A DNA stretch of 64,000 nucleotides from positions 62,001 through 126,000 of the forward strand of contig DASXTC010000021.1 of assembly GCA_036505635.1 (NCBI GenBank), given 5' to 3'. Shown piece by piece: positions 42,386-50,977 of the stretch. Made by a program: the position numbers and the translations under genes. The stretch is from DASXTC01 sp036505635 (GTDB lineage: Bacteria > Acidobacteriota > Polarisedimenticolia > JACPZX01 > DASXTC01). The notes beneath the pieces are model-generated. The model ran no database searches, was not told the origin of the DNA, and saw only the letters and a program-made list of their open reading frames with translations. Within the stretch, counting starts at the first letter, position 1. Each line of letters opens with the position of its first letter.

Positions 42386-43255
42386 CTATTTCCGCGCTCC
42401 CTGCGGTGTTGAGCCCTTCCTCCTGAGCATCATGATCGCCGAACCGGTCAGGATCAACACGAGAACGAACATGCCGACCTGCGAAAGGGTCGGGATGTTG
42501 GGGTCAAACGGCGACAGGGAGACGCAGAGCTGGGTGATCCCGCTGTCGGTCGTGGAGGTCTTCACCGAGATGATGGGTTCGCCGATCTTCCTGATGGTGA
42601 AGTTGGTGCTGTCCTCCGTGACCGTGAAACCGGCTGCCAGCAGGTCGGCCCTGATGCTGTTGTTGAGCCCGGTCGCGGTGTTGTTGGGCGGGGCGGAGGT
42701 CGTGTAGCTCAGGGTGTAGACCGGGTCGAGGAACAGGGGGGGCAAGGTCCGGATCGTCAGGGTGTAGTTGGGAAGTCCGGGGTGGGTGTTCGGATCGGAG
42801 TTGACCCCGGTGACGGTGGTTGCCTTCCGGAACCTGGCGAAGTCCACGCCGGCCAGGAAGTTGACTGCGATCTGCTCTATCTTCGGCGCGGTCTCGCAGA
42901 TCTGCATGTCCTGGATTTCCTGGCCGGACTGCGTCTTGACCTCGAACGCGACGGCATTGGGGTCGAATGGGTCCGTGAAGGTGGGAGGTGGGTCAGCGCT
43001 GAAGTTCGGATCGTTGTCGATCTGTATCGCCAGGCGGTTTCGCAGAGTGCTCGTGAAGTCGCCGGTCAAAATCGTTTCGCTGAACACCGTGGAGCCGATC
43101 ACCACGTCCACCTGCGGCCCGGCAGGGTTGATCCCCTCATCGCGGCCCAGGTTGCCGCTTCCGGCGGGCAGCCCCGAGATCCCGGCCATCAGGATGGCGC
43201 ATACGATGAGCGCCATCGCCTGCTTCGCGCCGGTCGATCCTGTGTGTCGCTTCAT
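42386..43255 (-). CDS. Secreted protein with IPTL-CTERM sorting signal
   Basis: Exported protein of 289 residues. N-terminal signal QAMALIVCAILMAGISGLP, a Thr/Asn/Pro-rich beta-type middle with no family I recognise, and a C-terminal IPTLSQVGMFVLVLILTG segment followed by a Leu-Arg-Arg-Lys tail. That end is the IPTL-CTERM signal, thought to be cut by an exosortase-type or related enzyme. Two Cys at most suggest an unmodified surface protein. GGGGGAGAGG precedes the ATG. A promoter is predicted at 43524-43552. Role: cell surface or secreted matrix, otherwise unknown. Confidence 0.85.
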   Translation of the reverse strand: MKRHTGSTGAKQAMALIVCAILMAGISGLPAGSGNLGRDEGINPAGPQVDVVIGSTVFSETILTGDFTSTLRNRLAIQIDNDPNFSADPPPTFTDPFDPNAVAFEVKTQSGQEIQDMQICETAPKIEQIAVNFLAGVDFARFRKATTVTGVNSDPNTHPGLPNYTLTIRTLPPLFLDPVYTLSYTTSAPPNNTATGLNNSIRADLLAAGFTVTEDSTNFTIRKIGEPIISVKTSTTDSGITQLCVSLSPFDPNIPTLSQVGMFVLVLILTGSAIMMLRRKGSTPQGARK

Positions 43256-43569
43256 TGCCTCTCCCCCTCTTACTGAAACACGATGACGGGCTGTGGCGCC
43301 TCAGCGAGGCGCGAAATGGCGAGCGTGGCGGTGGCGCGACGGCGGGCGGCGCGAGCAAGGCTCCGCGCCGTAAACGGCCCTGGCTTGACTCCGAATTTGC
43401 TCGGTTCCTGGACCATCACGCGCCCGACGGTGGGGATCGTCGGCCAAAGCGCTCGGAGCAGATCCCCCCAATGACCCGCTCCTCCTTCACCTGGGCAGTG
43501 TGAAGTCGTGAAACTAGGGTCGAAAGTTACGGTGATGAGGAGAGAGCGTCAATAACAAAGATAAGGTAT
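43256..43569 (-). other. Long leader region of the IPTL-CTERM gene
   Basis: 314 bases between the giant kinase gene and the IPTL-CTERM gene. It holds the predicted promoter (43524-43552), so the leader is about 260 bases, and a perfect 7-bp hairpin GCGCCTC-AGC-GAGGCGC at 43296-43312, 40 bases before the ATG. I found no known riboswitch and no ORF likely to be real. Confidence 0.5.
43524..43552 (-). promoter_or_regulatory. Predicted sigma-70 promoter of the IPTL-CTERM gene
   Basis: Minus strand TTGACG (43552-43547), 17-base spacer, TAACTT (43529-43524); transcription would start near 43517. It lies 18 bases after the stop of the upstream kinase gene, in an AT-rich patch. Confidence 0.5.
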
Positions 43570-46500
43570 CTATATATCGGTCATCTTAGCGCTGGAATCG
43601 TCATGAGCCGGCTCGATCGCCCGCGCGCGCTCGAGAAGCTCCCTGCGAAGAGGCTCCGACAAGTAGAGGGCCGCCAGATCGGGGGATCCGGTCTCATCTG
43701 CCAGCGACCGCACGATCCCCGCCGCCCGGATCACCTCCTCGTCGGCAATCGGGCCTTCGGAGAGGGCCGCGGCGAGGTCGCGGCGAAGGCGCCACTCGTA
43801 TCCCCTCAGGCCGACCTCGGAGGCCAGATCGGCTCCCTTGCGAAGGAGCTGTGCGGCGTCGCCGGCTCGCCCCTCGATCATCGCGGCGCACCCCGCCAGG
43901 TGGAGCCGGCGGATCTCCCCCTCGCGCGACTTGAGCGCGAAGGCCGGGTCATCCAGATCCCTCGAGCAGTCGCCCGCCTCGGCTGCGGCCCCCCGCCCGG
44001 CCAACACGAGGCCCATGAGATACGCGGCCTCGCTCGCCTGGTCGCGGGCCTTCAGGTCCCGGGCGAGATCCCGCGCCTGGCGCAGCAGGTCGAGCCCCTC
44101 CTCGATCTTGCCCAGCGCGATCCGCGCCGCCCCCAGGTTCACCAGGCTCGTGCAGAGCTCGAGACGGTGTCCCTGCCGGCTGGACATCTCGCGGGAGCGC
44201 TCGAAGAGCCGTTCCGCCTCGGCGGCGTCGTTCAGGAAGAGCTTGATCCGGCCGAGTCCGTTGAGGGCGTACGGGGCCACCCAGCGATCGCCGATCACGT
44301 CGGAAATGGCCAGGCTCTCCTCACCGGACCTCATGGCCTCGGCGTACCGGCCCATGTGGCCCAGCACGCTGGTGAGGTTGTTGAGCCCGGTGACGATGCT
44401 TCCCTGGTCGTTGATCTCGCGAATGAGGCCGAGCGATTCCTGGTGTGTCGCCACCGCGGCCTTCAGGTCGCCGAGCATCTCGTAGACCATGCCGAGGTTG
44501 CTGATGCTGCGGGCCAGCGATCGCTTGTCCCCGATCTCGCGCTTGATGGCGAGGCACTCCTCGAAGTACTTCAGCGCCTCCTCCGCCTGCCCCCCGTAAT
44601 AATGGAGGACCCCCAGGTTGTTGAGCGACTCGGCCTCGGCCAGCCGGTGCCCCGACTGCCTGCCGAGCCCCAGGGCCGCCTCGTATACGGCCCCGGCCTT
44701 CTCCTGGTCCCCGCGGGTCAGGTGGATGTTGCCGATCTTGTTGAGGTTCTCGGCGTAGCCCGCCAAGTCATTGATCTCCTTCTGGATGTCGATCGAGGCG
44801 TTGTGCGCCCGCAGGGCCTCGTCGTACTCGCCGCGGTAGAAGTGGATCGCCCCCATCGCGCGCAGCGCGTTTGACAGCGACCGCTTGTCGCCGGCCCGCA
44901 GGGCCATCTCCTGGGCCTGGCGCGAGCGATCGAACGCCTGGTCGTACTCCCCCATGGCGTAGTAGAGATCGGCCATGAGGCTCAGGGCGTGCGCCTGCCG
45001 GTCCTGCATCCCGGCCTCGATCGCCGCCCTCTGCATCGCCAGGTAGTCGCTCATGGCGCGGTCGTGGTCGCCGAGCCGCTGGCGCAGCCGCCCGCGCTCC
45101 TTGTAGAGGCGGACCCCCCGCTGGCTCATCTCCGCGGGCACGGTGCCGCGCTTCTCCGCCTCCTCGCGCAGTCGCAGGAGGATCCCCTCCGCGCGATCAA
45201 GGGCCATGAGGGCCTCCGCGTTGGCATAGAGCCGCCGGGCCCGGTCCCCCGCGTCCAGCAGGAAGGGAAGAGCCTCCTCCTCCCGGCCCGCTTCGAGGTA
45301 CTGGTACGCGATGGCCGCCTCCTCCCCCGGCCGTCCCTTGCGGTTGGAGGAGAGGTACTCCCCCATCAGACGGTGATACTCGCGGCGCAGCTCCGGAATG
45401 ATCGCCTCGTAGAGGATCTCGCGGATGAGAGGGTGGTCGAACGTGTAGCGTTCCGCCTCAGCGTGGATTAGATGGTGCTCCTTCTCGGCACGCTGCAGGG
45501 CGCCCAGGACGCGGATGCGGGGAATACCGAGGCACGAGGTGATGGTGTCGGAGTGGAAGACCATCCCCTCGGCCGCCGCGATCTCGAGCATCTCGCGATC
45601 GTTCTCGCCGACGCGCGAGAGGCGGCGCGTGACGACGTCGTGGACACGGCCGGGGATCGTCACGCGCTCCATCGACCGGGCGAGCTTCCAGACCCCCTCC
45701 TCCTTTCTGAGGGTCCCGTCCTCCACGAGCAGCTTCATCGTCTCGAGGACATAGAAGGGGTTGCCGGCGGTCTCCCCGTAGATCAGGTCGACGAACTCGG
45801 GGGACATCCGGGCCCCGTGAAGGGTCGACGAGATGACCTGCTCCGTCTCGGCGCGCCCGAAGCGGGCCAGCCTGACCTCGAGGTACAGGTCCCCGGCGCC
45901 CACGCGGTCGAGGATGCGCGACAGTGGATGGATCCTCGTCCCGCTCTGCATCACCTCCTCGGGCCGGAAGGTGCCGATGATGAGGCCCTGCGACTGCCGG
46001 CAGTTGCGCGCGAGATACATCAGCAGGTCGAGCGTGGCCTCGTCGGCCCAGTGAAGGTCGTCGATGACGAGGATCATCGGTCGCTCGCGCGCGAAGGAAA
46101 GAAACAGGGCGCTGATGGCGTCGAGCAGGTGCTCCTTGTCGGAGATCAACGATGTGGACTCGTGGCCGGCGACGTGGAGGAAGGACTTCAGGATCGGGAG
46201 GCGTCCTGCCAGAGCGGGCATCCTCTCCCGGACGTACGCCTCGAGCGCCCCGGCGTCATCGAGGCCGAGCCATGCGATGAGGCGCTCGGCCGCCTCGACG
46301 AACGGATGGTAGGGGAGCCCCCCTTCGCGAAAGAGGCAGCGGCCCTGCAGGTAACGGGCGCCGCGCGGCTCGCCGAGGCGGGCCATCTCGTTCACGAGCC
46401 GCGTCTTGCCGATGCCCGCCTCCCCCTGAATCAGGACGAACGAGCCCTCCCCGGCCACGGCGCGATCCAGCCGTTCCATCAGGAGGCGGACCTCCCGTTC

Positions 46501-47499
46501 CCTGCCGATCAGGCCTTCGTCGATCGCCGGGGTGCTGACGCGGGTCGGGGCCGATTCGACACGAGGCGTCGAGACGCTCGACATCGTCCGGATCTCCGCG
46601 GGCGCGGGCGCGGGGGCGAGGGCCTCCTTGTCCACGAGAGGCAGGACCCTCATCAGGTCGGCGTGCAGGGCGCTGCCGGTGGCGTGCCGGTGCTCGGGCT
46701 CCTTCCTGAGGGCGCGGCGGACGACCTGCTCCACCTCCCGGTGCACGTCGGCCTGATGCGCCGCGAGGGGGGGTGGCTGGTCGTATGCGATCGAGTGCAT
46801 CACCTCGAGGGAGTTGTTGCCCTGGAAGGGGGGACGCCCCGACAGCAGCTCGTACAGGACCGCCCCCAGCGAGAAGACGTCCGAGGCGGGCGTGACGGCG
46901 CGCCCGCGCGTCTGCTCCGGAGACATGTAGTGCAGCGTGCCGATTGCCGTCCCCTGCATGGTGAGGCGATCGACCCCGGTTTCGAGCGAACCGACGTCGA
47001 GCGGCTGCAGGAGGGAGGTGGTGAAGGCCGCCAGTCCGAAGTCGAGGACCTTCACCTGGTTGGCTGGAGTGATCATGATGTTCTCCGGCTTCATGTCCCG
47101 GTGGACGATTCCCCGCTGGTGCGCCGCGCCGAGCGCGTCGGCCGCCCCGGCCGCGATGCGGATCGCCTCGGCCACGGGGACTCGCCGGCCCTGCCGCAGA
47201 CGCGAGCGCACGGTCACTCCCTCGACGTACTCCATGCAGATGTACCAGCTCCCCTCGTGGCGGTTGACCTCGTAGATGGTCGTGATGTTCGGGTGTTCGA
47301 CCGCGGCGCAGGCGCGCGCTTCGCGCTGGAACCGCTCGGACATCTGCGGGTCCGAAGCGAGGTCGGCGCGCAGCAGCTTCAGGACCACCTTGCGCCCTAT
47401 ATTGAGATCCTCGGCCAGATAGACGACGCCCATGCCCCCCTGCCCGAGCTCGCGCAGGACCTTGTAGTGGGAGATCTCTTTTCCGATCAGATCGGGCAT
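43570..47499 (-). CDS. Ser/Thr protein kinase fused to AAA-type ATPase and TPR array
   Basis: Cytosolic protein of 1309 residues. The N-terminal kinase (about 10-275) has LGQGGMGVVYLAEDL, the ATP Lys in VVLKLLRADL, catalytic HRDMKPENIM and VLDFGLAAFT, so it is active by sequence. A STAND/AAA ATPase (about 330-640) has Walker A LIQGEAGIGKTRLVNEMA and Walker B ILVIDDLHWADEATLDLL. From about 800 there are more than ten TPR repeats, such as AGYAENLNKIGNIHLTRGDQ. The domain order resembles STAND signalling proteins that oligomerise upon ligand binding. The start is ATG 47499. No partner phosphatase is visible nearby. Confidence 0.93.
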   Translation of the reverse strand: MPDLIGKEISHYKVLRELGQGGMGVVYLAEDLNIGRKVVLKLLRADLASDPQMSERFQREARACAAVEHPNITTIYEVNRHEGSWYICMEYVEGVTVRSRLRQGRRVPVAEAIRIAAGAADALGAAHQRGIVHRDMKPENIMITPANQVKVLDFGLAAFTTSLLQPLDVGSLETGVDRLTMQGTAIGTLHYMSPEQTRGRAVTPASDVFSLGAVLYELLSGRPPFQGNNSLEVMHSIAYDQPPPLAAHQADVHREVEQVVRRALRKEPEHRHATGSALHADLMRVLPLVDKEALAPAPAPAEIRTMSSVSTPRVESAPTRVSTPAIDEGLIGREREVRLLMERLDRAVAGEGSFVLIQGEAGIGKTRLVNEMARLGEPRGARYLQGRCLFREGGLPYHPFVEAAERLIAWLGLDDAGALEAYVRERMPALAGRLPILKSFLHVAGHESTSLISDKEHLLDAISALFLSFARERPMILVIDDLHWADEATLDLLMYLARNCRQSQGLIIGTFRPEEVMQSGTRIHPLSRILDRVGAGDLYLEVRLARFGRAETEQVISSTLHGARMSPEFVDLIYGETAGNPFYVLETMKLLVEDGTLRKEEGVWKLARSMERVTIPGRVHDVVTRRLSRVGENDREMLEIAAAEGMVFHSDTITSCLGIPRIRVLGALQRAEKEHHLIHAEAERYTFDHPLIREILYEAIIPELRREYHRLMGEYLSSNRKGRPGEEAAIAYQYLEAGREEEALPFLLDAGDRARRLYANAEALMALDRAEGILLRLREEAEKRGTVPAEMSQRGVRLYKERGRLRQRLGDHDRAMSDYLAMQRAAIEAGMQDRQAHALSLMADLYYAMGEYDQAFDRSRQAQEMALRAGDKRSLSNALRAMGAIHFYRGEYDEALRAHNASIDIQKEINDLAGYAENLNKIGNIHLTRGDQEKAGAVYEAALGLGRQSGHRLAEAESLNNLGVLHYYGGQAEEALKYFEECLAIKREIGDKRSLARSISNLGMVYEMLGDLKAAVATHQESLGLIREINDQGSIVTGLNNLTSVLGHMGRYAEAMRSGEESLAISDVIGDRWVAPYALNGLGRIKLFLNDAAEAERLFERSREMSSRQGHRLELCTSLVNLGAARIALGKIEEGLDLLRQARDLARDLKARDQASEAAYLMGLVLAGRGAAAEAGDCSRDLDDPAFALKSREGEIRRLHLAGCAAMIEGRAGDAAQLLRKGADLASEVGLRGYEWRLRRDLAAALSEGPIADEEVIRAAGIVRSLADETGSPDLAALYLSEPLRRELLERARAIEPAHDDSSAKMTDI

Positions 47500-47587
47500 G
47501 CCGCCTTTTCACCAAGGAGGACAGTGGAGAATGGGCTCAAAAAACATCGTAGGTGCAACTCTTTGAGACTGTCAAGACGAGGCCGAG

Positions 47588-47596
47588 TGCTAGAAT
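47588..47596 (+). promoter_or_regulatory. Extended -10 promoter element
   Basis: TGCTAGAAT fits an extended -10 (TGnTATAAT) with five of six -10 matches; there is no good -35. A start near 47603 would place the inverted repeat at 47626-47642 just downstream and leave about 125 bases before the gene at 47729. Confidence 0.4.
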
Positions 47597-47614
47597 CTTG
47601 CGCGCCGCGGGAGC

Positions 47615-47646
47615 GTCCACATCCGTCCACAGGATCTGTGGAAAAG
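47615..47646. repeat. Operator-like repeats, DnaA-box-like
   Basis: GTCCACA occurs at 47615-47621 and 47625-47631, one helical turn apart. The second copy is part of a perfect inverted repeat TCCACAG-GAT-CTGTGGA (47626-47642). On the minus strand TTTTCCACA (47646-47638) differs from the DnaA consensus TTATCCACA at one base. It is probably a protein-binding site. Confidence 0.55.
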
Positions 47647-47728
47647 TGTGAGGAAAAGATGCCGTCGGCTTTACATAAGCGGTGAACGAGCGCGCAGTTA
47701 GACCTGATCGCACAGGACGGTGTGCAGA

Positions 47729-48214
47729 ATGAAAATGGGACACATCGATCTCAGAGCCGCGTTGCGCGTGGCCTCGGCCGTCGCGGTGGCGCTGTTGTCT
47801 TCCACCGGCCGTCCGATGTCGTTGAACGCCGAGGCGCTCGCGCGCGTCGTGGCCCGCCTCGAGACGAAGGTCGTCGCGCTGAAAATTGATCTGCACGAGC
47901 CCGATCCCGGCGCCGATAGCATGCAGGCCCCCACGCTCGAGCGGAAAGGGTGGCACCACGACAATCCGACCGGCCCGGTGGCCCTGCGCGCCGGCTCGCG
48001 CGTGGAGGTGACGGGGGTCTTCAACTACTCGGAACGGGGAGTGTTCCTCGAGCTGTCGCAGGTCGAGACGACCGAACCCCAACCTTCGACCGCGTCACGG
48101 CCGCGAATTCGGATCCGCCTCATGGTGGAGACGCCGGACACCGATCCGGAAGGGCAGCGAGCCGAGGCGATCGATCTGATCGGAAAGGTGTTGGAGCTCC
48201 CGGCGGAGCCTTGA
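47729..48214 (+). CDS. Hypothetical protein, possibly exported
   Basis: Protein of about 161 residues of no family I recognise. A moderately hydrophobic N-terminus (LRVASAVAVALLSSTG) could be a signal, but it is short and lacks a clear cleavage site. The middle has VALRAGSRVEVTGVFNYSE and FLELSQVE, suggesting a small beta-barrel such as an OB or TOBE-like fold. The start ATG 47729 is one of three close options (47720, 47729, 47735). It precedes the polyferredoxin gene by 62 bases on the same strand, so they may be co-transcribed. Confidence 0.55.
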   Translation: MKMGHIDLRAALRVASAVAVALLSSTGRPMSLNAEALARVVARLETKVVALKIDLHEPDPGADSMQAPTLERKGWHHDNPTGPVALRAGSRVEVTGVFNYSERGVFLELSQVETTEPQPSTASRPRIRIRLMVETPDTDPEGQRAEAIDLIGKVLELPAEP

Positions 48215-48276
48215 CGCGACATCGCGCGTGCGGTACGTTTTCAGGCTCACACGCAAGATCTGGATGTGAGGAGCCC

Positions 48277-49317
48277 ATGGCGCCCGAAGTGGCCGAAATG
48301 GCGATCGAGGGGTTGACCGAGGTCGAGGGGTGGGAGGCGCACTGGCTCGCCCACAAGGACGACCCGGTCGATCCGGCCGAGGCCGACAAGCGCGCTGGGC
48401 GCGTCCACGAGATGGTGGACGAGCCCGATCGGTTCCTCGTGACCCTCCTGTTCCCCACGATGGTGCCCAACCATCCACTCAAGTACCGCTATGGCATGCC
48501 CGACGTCATGCCGGACTACAAGATTCGGGTCGAACTGAGCGACAACGTCTATCTCGTGCATGCCGAAATGGATGACCCGATCGTCTCGAAGCTCTGCGAC
48601 TTCGTCCCCGACTTCCCGCGGACCTTCACGACCCGTTTCGACTGCACCGAGCCGGTCCTCACCTCGACCGAACGGTACTGGAACAGGATGCTGGTGGTCC
48701 AACTGCCCAAGGTAGCCACTTCGGAGGAGGCCCTCGGGGCGCACAAGAGCCTCGAGCTGAAGGTGGCCGCCCCGATCCCGGCCGACAACCCGAAGGTCGA
48801 GTGGCGCGCCCACTACATCACGTCGGAGTGCGTCGGCTGCTCGATCTGCGACATCAAGTGCCCGACGCACGCGATCTCGGGCATCAAGAAGGCCATGTAC
48901 ACGATCGAGCCTGAGTTGTGCATCAACTGCGGCGTCTGCGGCGTCTACTGCCCCTACGACGCGATCGTGGATCAGTTCGGCGACCTCGTGAAGCGGATCA
49001 AGGCCAAGGACATCCCTAAGGCGGTCGTGATCCCGGAGCTCTGCTCCGGGTGCGAGTACTGCATCGATGTCTGCCCCTTCGACTGTATCAGCCTGATCCC
49101 GGCCCCCAACTCCGAGGGAGAGCCGGCGCACATGTCGTCCAAGATTGCGACGGTGGATGACAAGACTTGCGTCTCCTGCGGCGTGTGCGAGACCTTCTGC
49201 ATCAAGGAGGCGATCATCATCGACCGCAAGTTCAACTGGAACGAGCAGATCGGCTTCTCGTTCCAGGAAGGCCGTCTCGTCCCCCACCCGAACCTCCCCG
49301 GAAGGTCCGAAGGGTAG
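48277..49317 (+). CDS. Polyferredoxin with four [4Fe-4S] motifs and a novel N-terminal domain
   Basis: Cytosolic Fe-S protein of 346 residues. The first 180 residues have no Cys cluster and no family I know (LKYRYGMPDVMPDYKIRVEL). Four CxxCxxCxxxC-type motifs follow: CVGCSICDIKCP, CINCGVCGVYCP, CSGCEYCIDVCP and CVSCGVCETFC. They are arranged as two ferredoxin-like pairs separated by a linker. It would carry electrons among soluble redox partners, but none is in the window. The start ATG 48277 has GAGGAG upstream. It ends five bases before the LysRS start. Confidence 0.88.
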   Translation: MAPEVAEMAIEGLTEVEGWEAHWLAHKDDPVDPAEADKRAGRVHEMVDEPDRFLVTLLFPTMVPNHPLKYRYGMPDVMPDYKIRVELSDNVYLVHAEMDDPIVSKLCDFVPDFPRTFTTRFDCTEPVLTSTERYWNRMLVVQLPKVATSEEALGAHKSLELKVAAPIPADNPKVEWRAHYITSECVGCSICDIKCPTHAISGIKKAMYTIEPELCINCGVCGVYCPYDAIVDQFGDLVKRIKAKDIPKAVVIPELCSGCEYCIDVCPFDCISLIPAPNSEGEPAHMSSKIATVDDKTCVSCGVCETFCIKEAIIIDRKFNWNEQIGFSFQEGRLVPHPNLPGRSEG

Positions 49318-49321
49318 ACTC

Positions 49322-50977
49322 CTGCCTCGAAAGTTCTGGCCCCAGGAGGAGGCCGAGAAGATCCTCAGGGCCTTCCCGGCCTCCGGTCGGATCGTGCTGG
49401 AGACCGGCTATGGCCCCTCCGGCGCGCCCCACATCGGCACCTTCGCGGAGGTGGCCCGCACCTCGTGGGTCGGCGCGGCGTTGAAGGAGGTGTCCGGCAA
49501 GGACTGGACGCTCATCGCCTTCTCCGACGACATGGACGGCCTGCGCAAGGTCCCCCTGAACATGCCTGCCGAAGCCCTCGAGCCCCACCTCGGCAAGCCC
49601 CTCTCGCACGTGCCCGACCCGTTTGGCTGCCACGCCTCGTACGCCGCGCACAACAACGCCAGGCTGCGGGAGATGCTCGACCGTTTCGGCTTCGAATACT
49701 CCTTCAGATCGAGCCACGAGCAGTACACGAGCGGTACGTTCAACGAAGGCCTCTCCCGGATCATGGCCCGCTACCAGCAGGTGCGGGAGGTGATCCTGCC
49801 GACCATCCGCGCCGGCAAGCGCGAGGACTGGTCCCCCTTCTTTCCGATCTGCGAGCGGTGCGGGAAGATCAACGGGACCCGCGTCACCAGCTACGACGCG
49901 AAGAGGCTGACCATCGGCTACGTGTGCGAGGGGGAGCAGGCGGGGGCGATGGGGGACGAGCCGGCGGCTTCGGACGAGGAGGAGGGGACTGTCCGGGGCG
50001 CGGCGAGGCCGGGCACCGGGGGCTGTGGCGCCCGGTCGGAGGTCTCGATCCTGGACGGACGGGTCAAGGTCGGCTGGAAGGTCGACTGGGCGCTGAGGTG
50101 GTACGCGCTGGGGGTGCAGTACGAGATGTACGGCAAGGACCTTATCGAGTCGGCTGCGCTGTCGGCGCGGATCTGCAAGGTGATCTCGGATGGGGCGACT
50201 CGCGGGCCGATCCAGTCGTTCTACGAGATGTTCCTCGACGAGCAGGGGCGCAAGATCTCGAAGTCGGTGGGCCGCGGCCTCACGGTGGACACGTGGCTCA
50301 CCCACGCTCCGAAGGAATCGCTCCTTCTCTTCATCTTCAAGGACCCGCGCAAGGCCAAGAAGCTCTCCTGGGAGGTGGTGGCGCGCTCAGTGGACGAGTA
50401 CCTGCAGCTTCTCCAGAGACGCTACCAGGAGCCGGTCCCGCGCGCCGCCGGCCCGCGCGACGAGCTCGACTACATCCAGCCGGACCTTCCCGAGCGGTGC
50501 CCCTACGAATACCCGGTGAGCTACTCGATGCTCTTCCAGCTCATCGGAGCCATCGGCGTGCCGGCGCCCGAGGTGGTCAAGCGGTACGTCCATCAGTACA
50601 GAGGAGCGATCCCCTCCAGCGACCCGATGCTGGAGGCGCTCATCCAGTACGCCACCGCCTACGTCAAGGACCAGATCCTGCCGGGCCGGCTTCCACGGGT
50701 CCTGGCCCCGGATGAGGTGCGGGTGGCCCTCGAGCTCGCCGAGTTCCTTTCGGTGGAGCACGAGGCCGAGGAGATCCAGACCCGCGCCTTCGACATCGCG
50801 CGGGCGGCCGGAATCGAGGCCAAGGAGTTCTTCCGCCTCGTCTACAACGTGCTGACGGGCCAGGACTCCGGCCCGCGGCTGGGCAGCTTCGTGAAGCTGA
50901 TGGGGCAGGCGAAGGTCCGGGCGGCCCTGAGGCGGGCGGCGGGGCTTCAGGACGAGCCGGATTCCGACGCCACCTGA
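49322..50977 (+). CDS. lysK: Class I lysyl-tRNA synthetase
   Basis: Charges tRNA-Lys; the archaeal-type class I enzyme, also found in some bacteria. About 551 residues. HIGH-like motif SGAPHIGTF, KMSKS-like motif KISKSVGRG, and class I LysRS features such as FSDDMDGLRKVP. In frame there is no ATG, GTG or TTG between 49160 and the conserved core; CTG 49322 has GAAGGG upstream and gives MPRKFWPQEEAEKIL. The Zn-finger region (CERCGKIN ... CGARSEV) is interrupted by a low-complexity insert of about 35 residues. Its end overlaps the convergent cyclase gene by 31 bases. Confidence 0.9.
   Translation: MPRKFWPQEEAEKILRAFPASGRIVLETGYGPSGAPHIGTFAEVARTSWVGAALKEVSGKDWTLIAFSDDMDGLRKVPLNMPAEALEPHLGKPLSHVPDPFGCHASYAAHNNARLREMLDRFGFEYSFRSSHEQYTSGTFNEGLSRIMARYQQVREVILPTIRAGKREDWSPFFPICERCGKINGTRVTSYDAKRLTIGYVCEGEQAGAMGDEPAASDEEEGTVRGAARPGTGGCGARSEVSILDGRVKVGWKVDWALRWYALGVQYEMYGKDLIESAALSARICKVISDGATRGPIQSFYEMFLDEQGRKISKSVGRGLTVDTWLTHAPKESLLLFIFKDPRKAKKLSWEVVARSVDEYLQLLQRRYQEPVPRAAGPRDELDYIQPDLPERCPYEYPVSYSMLFQLIGAIGVPAPEVVKRYVHQYRGAIPSSDPMLEALIQYATAYVKDQILPGRLPRVLAPDEVRVALELAEFLSVEHEAEEIQTRAFDIARAAGIEAKEFFRLVYNVLTGQDSGPRLGSFVKLMGQAKVRAALRRAAGLQDEPDSDAT

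Noticed and set aside
47950..48276. Upstream extension of the polyferredoxin
   Set aside because: It overlaps the hypothetical gene out of frame; ATG 48277 has a good ribosome site.
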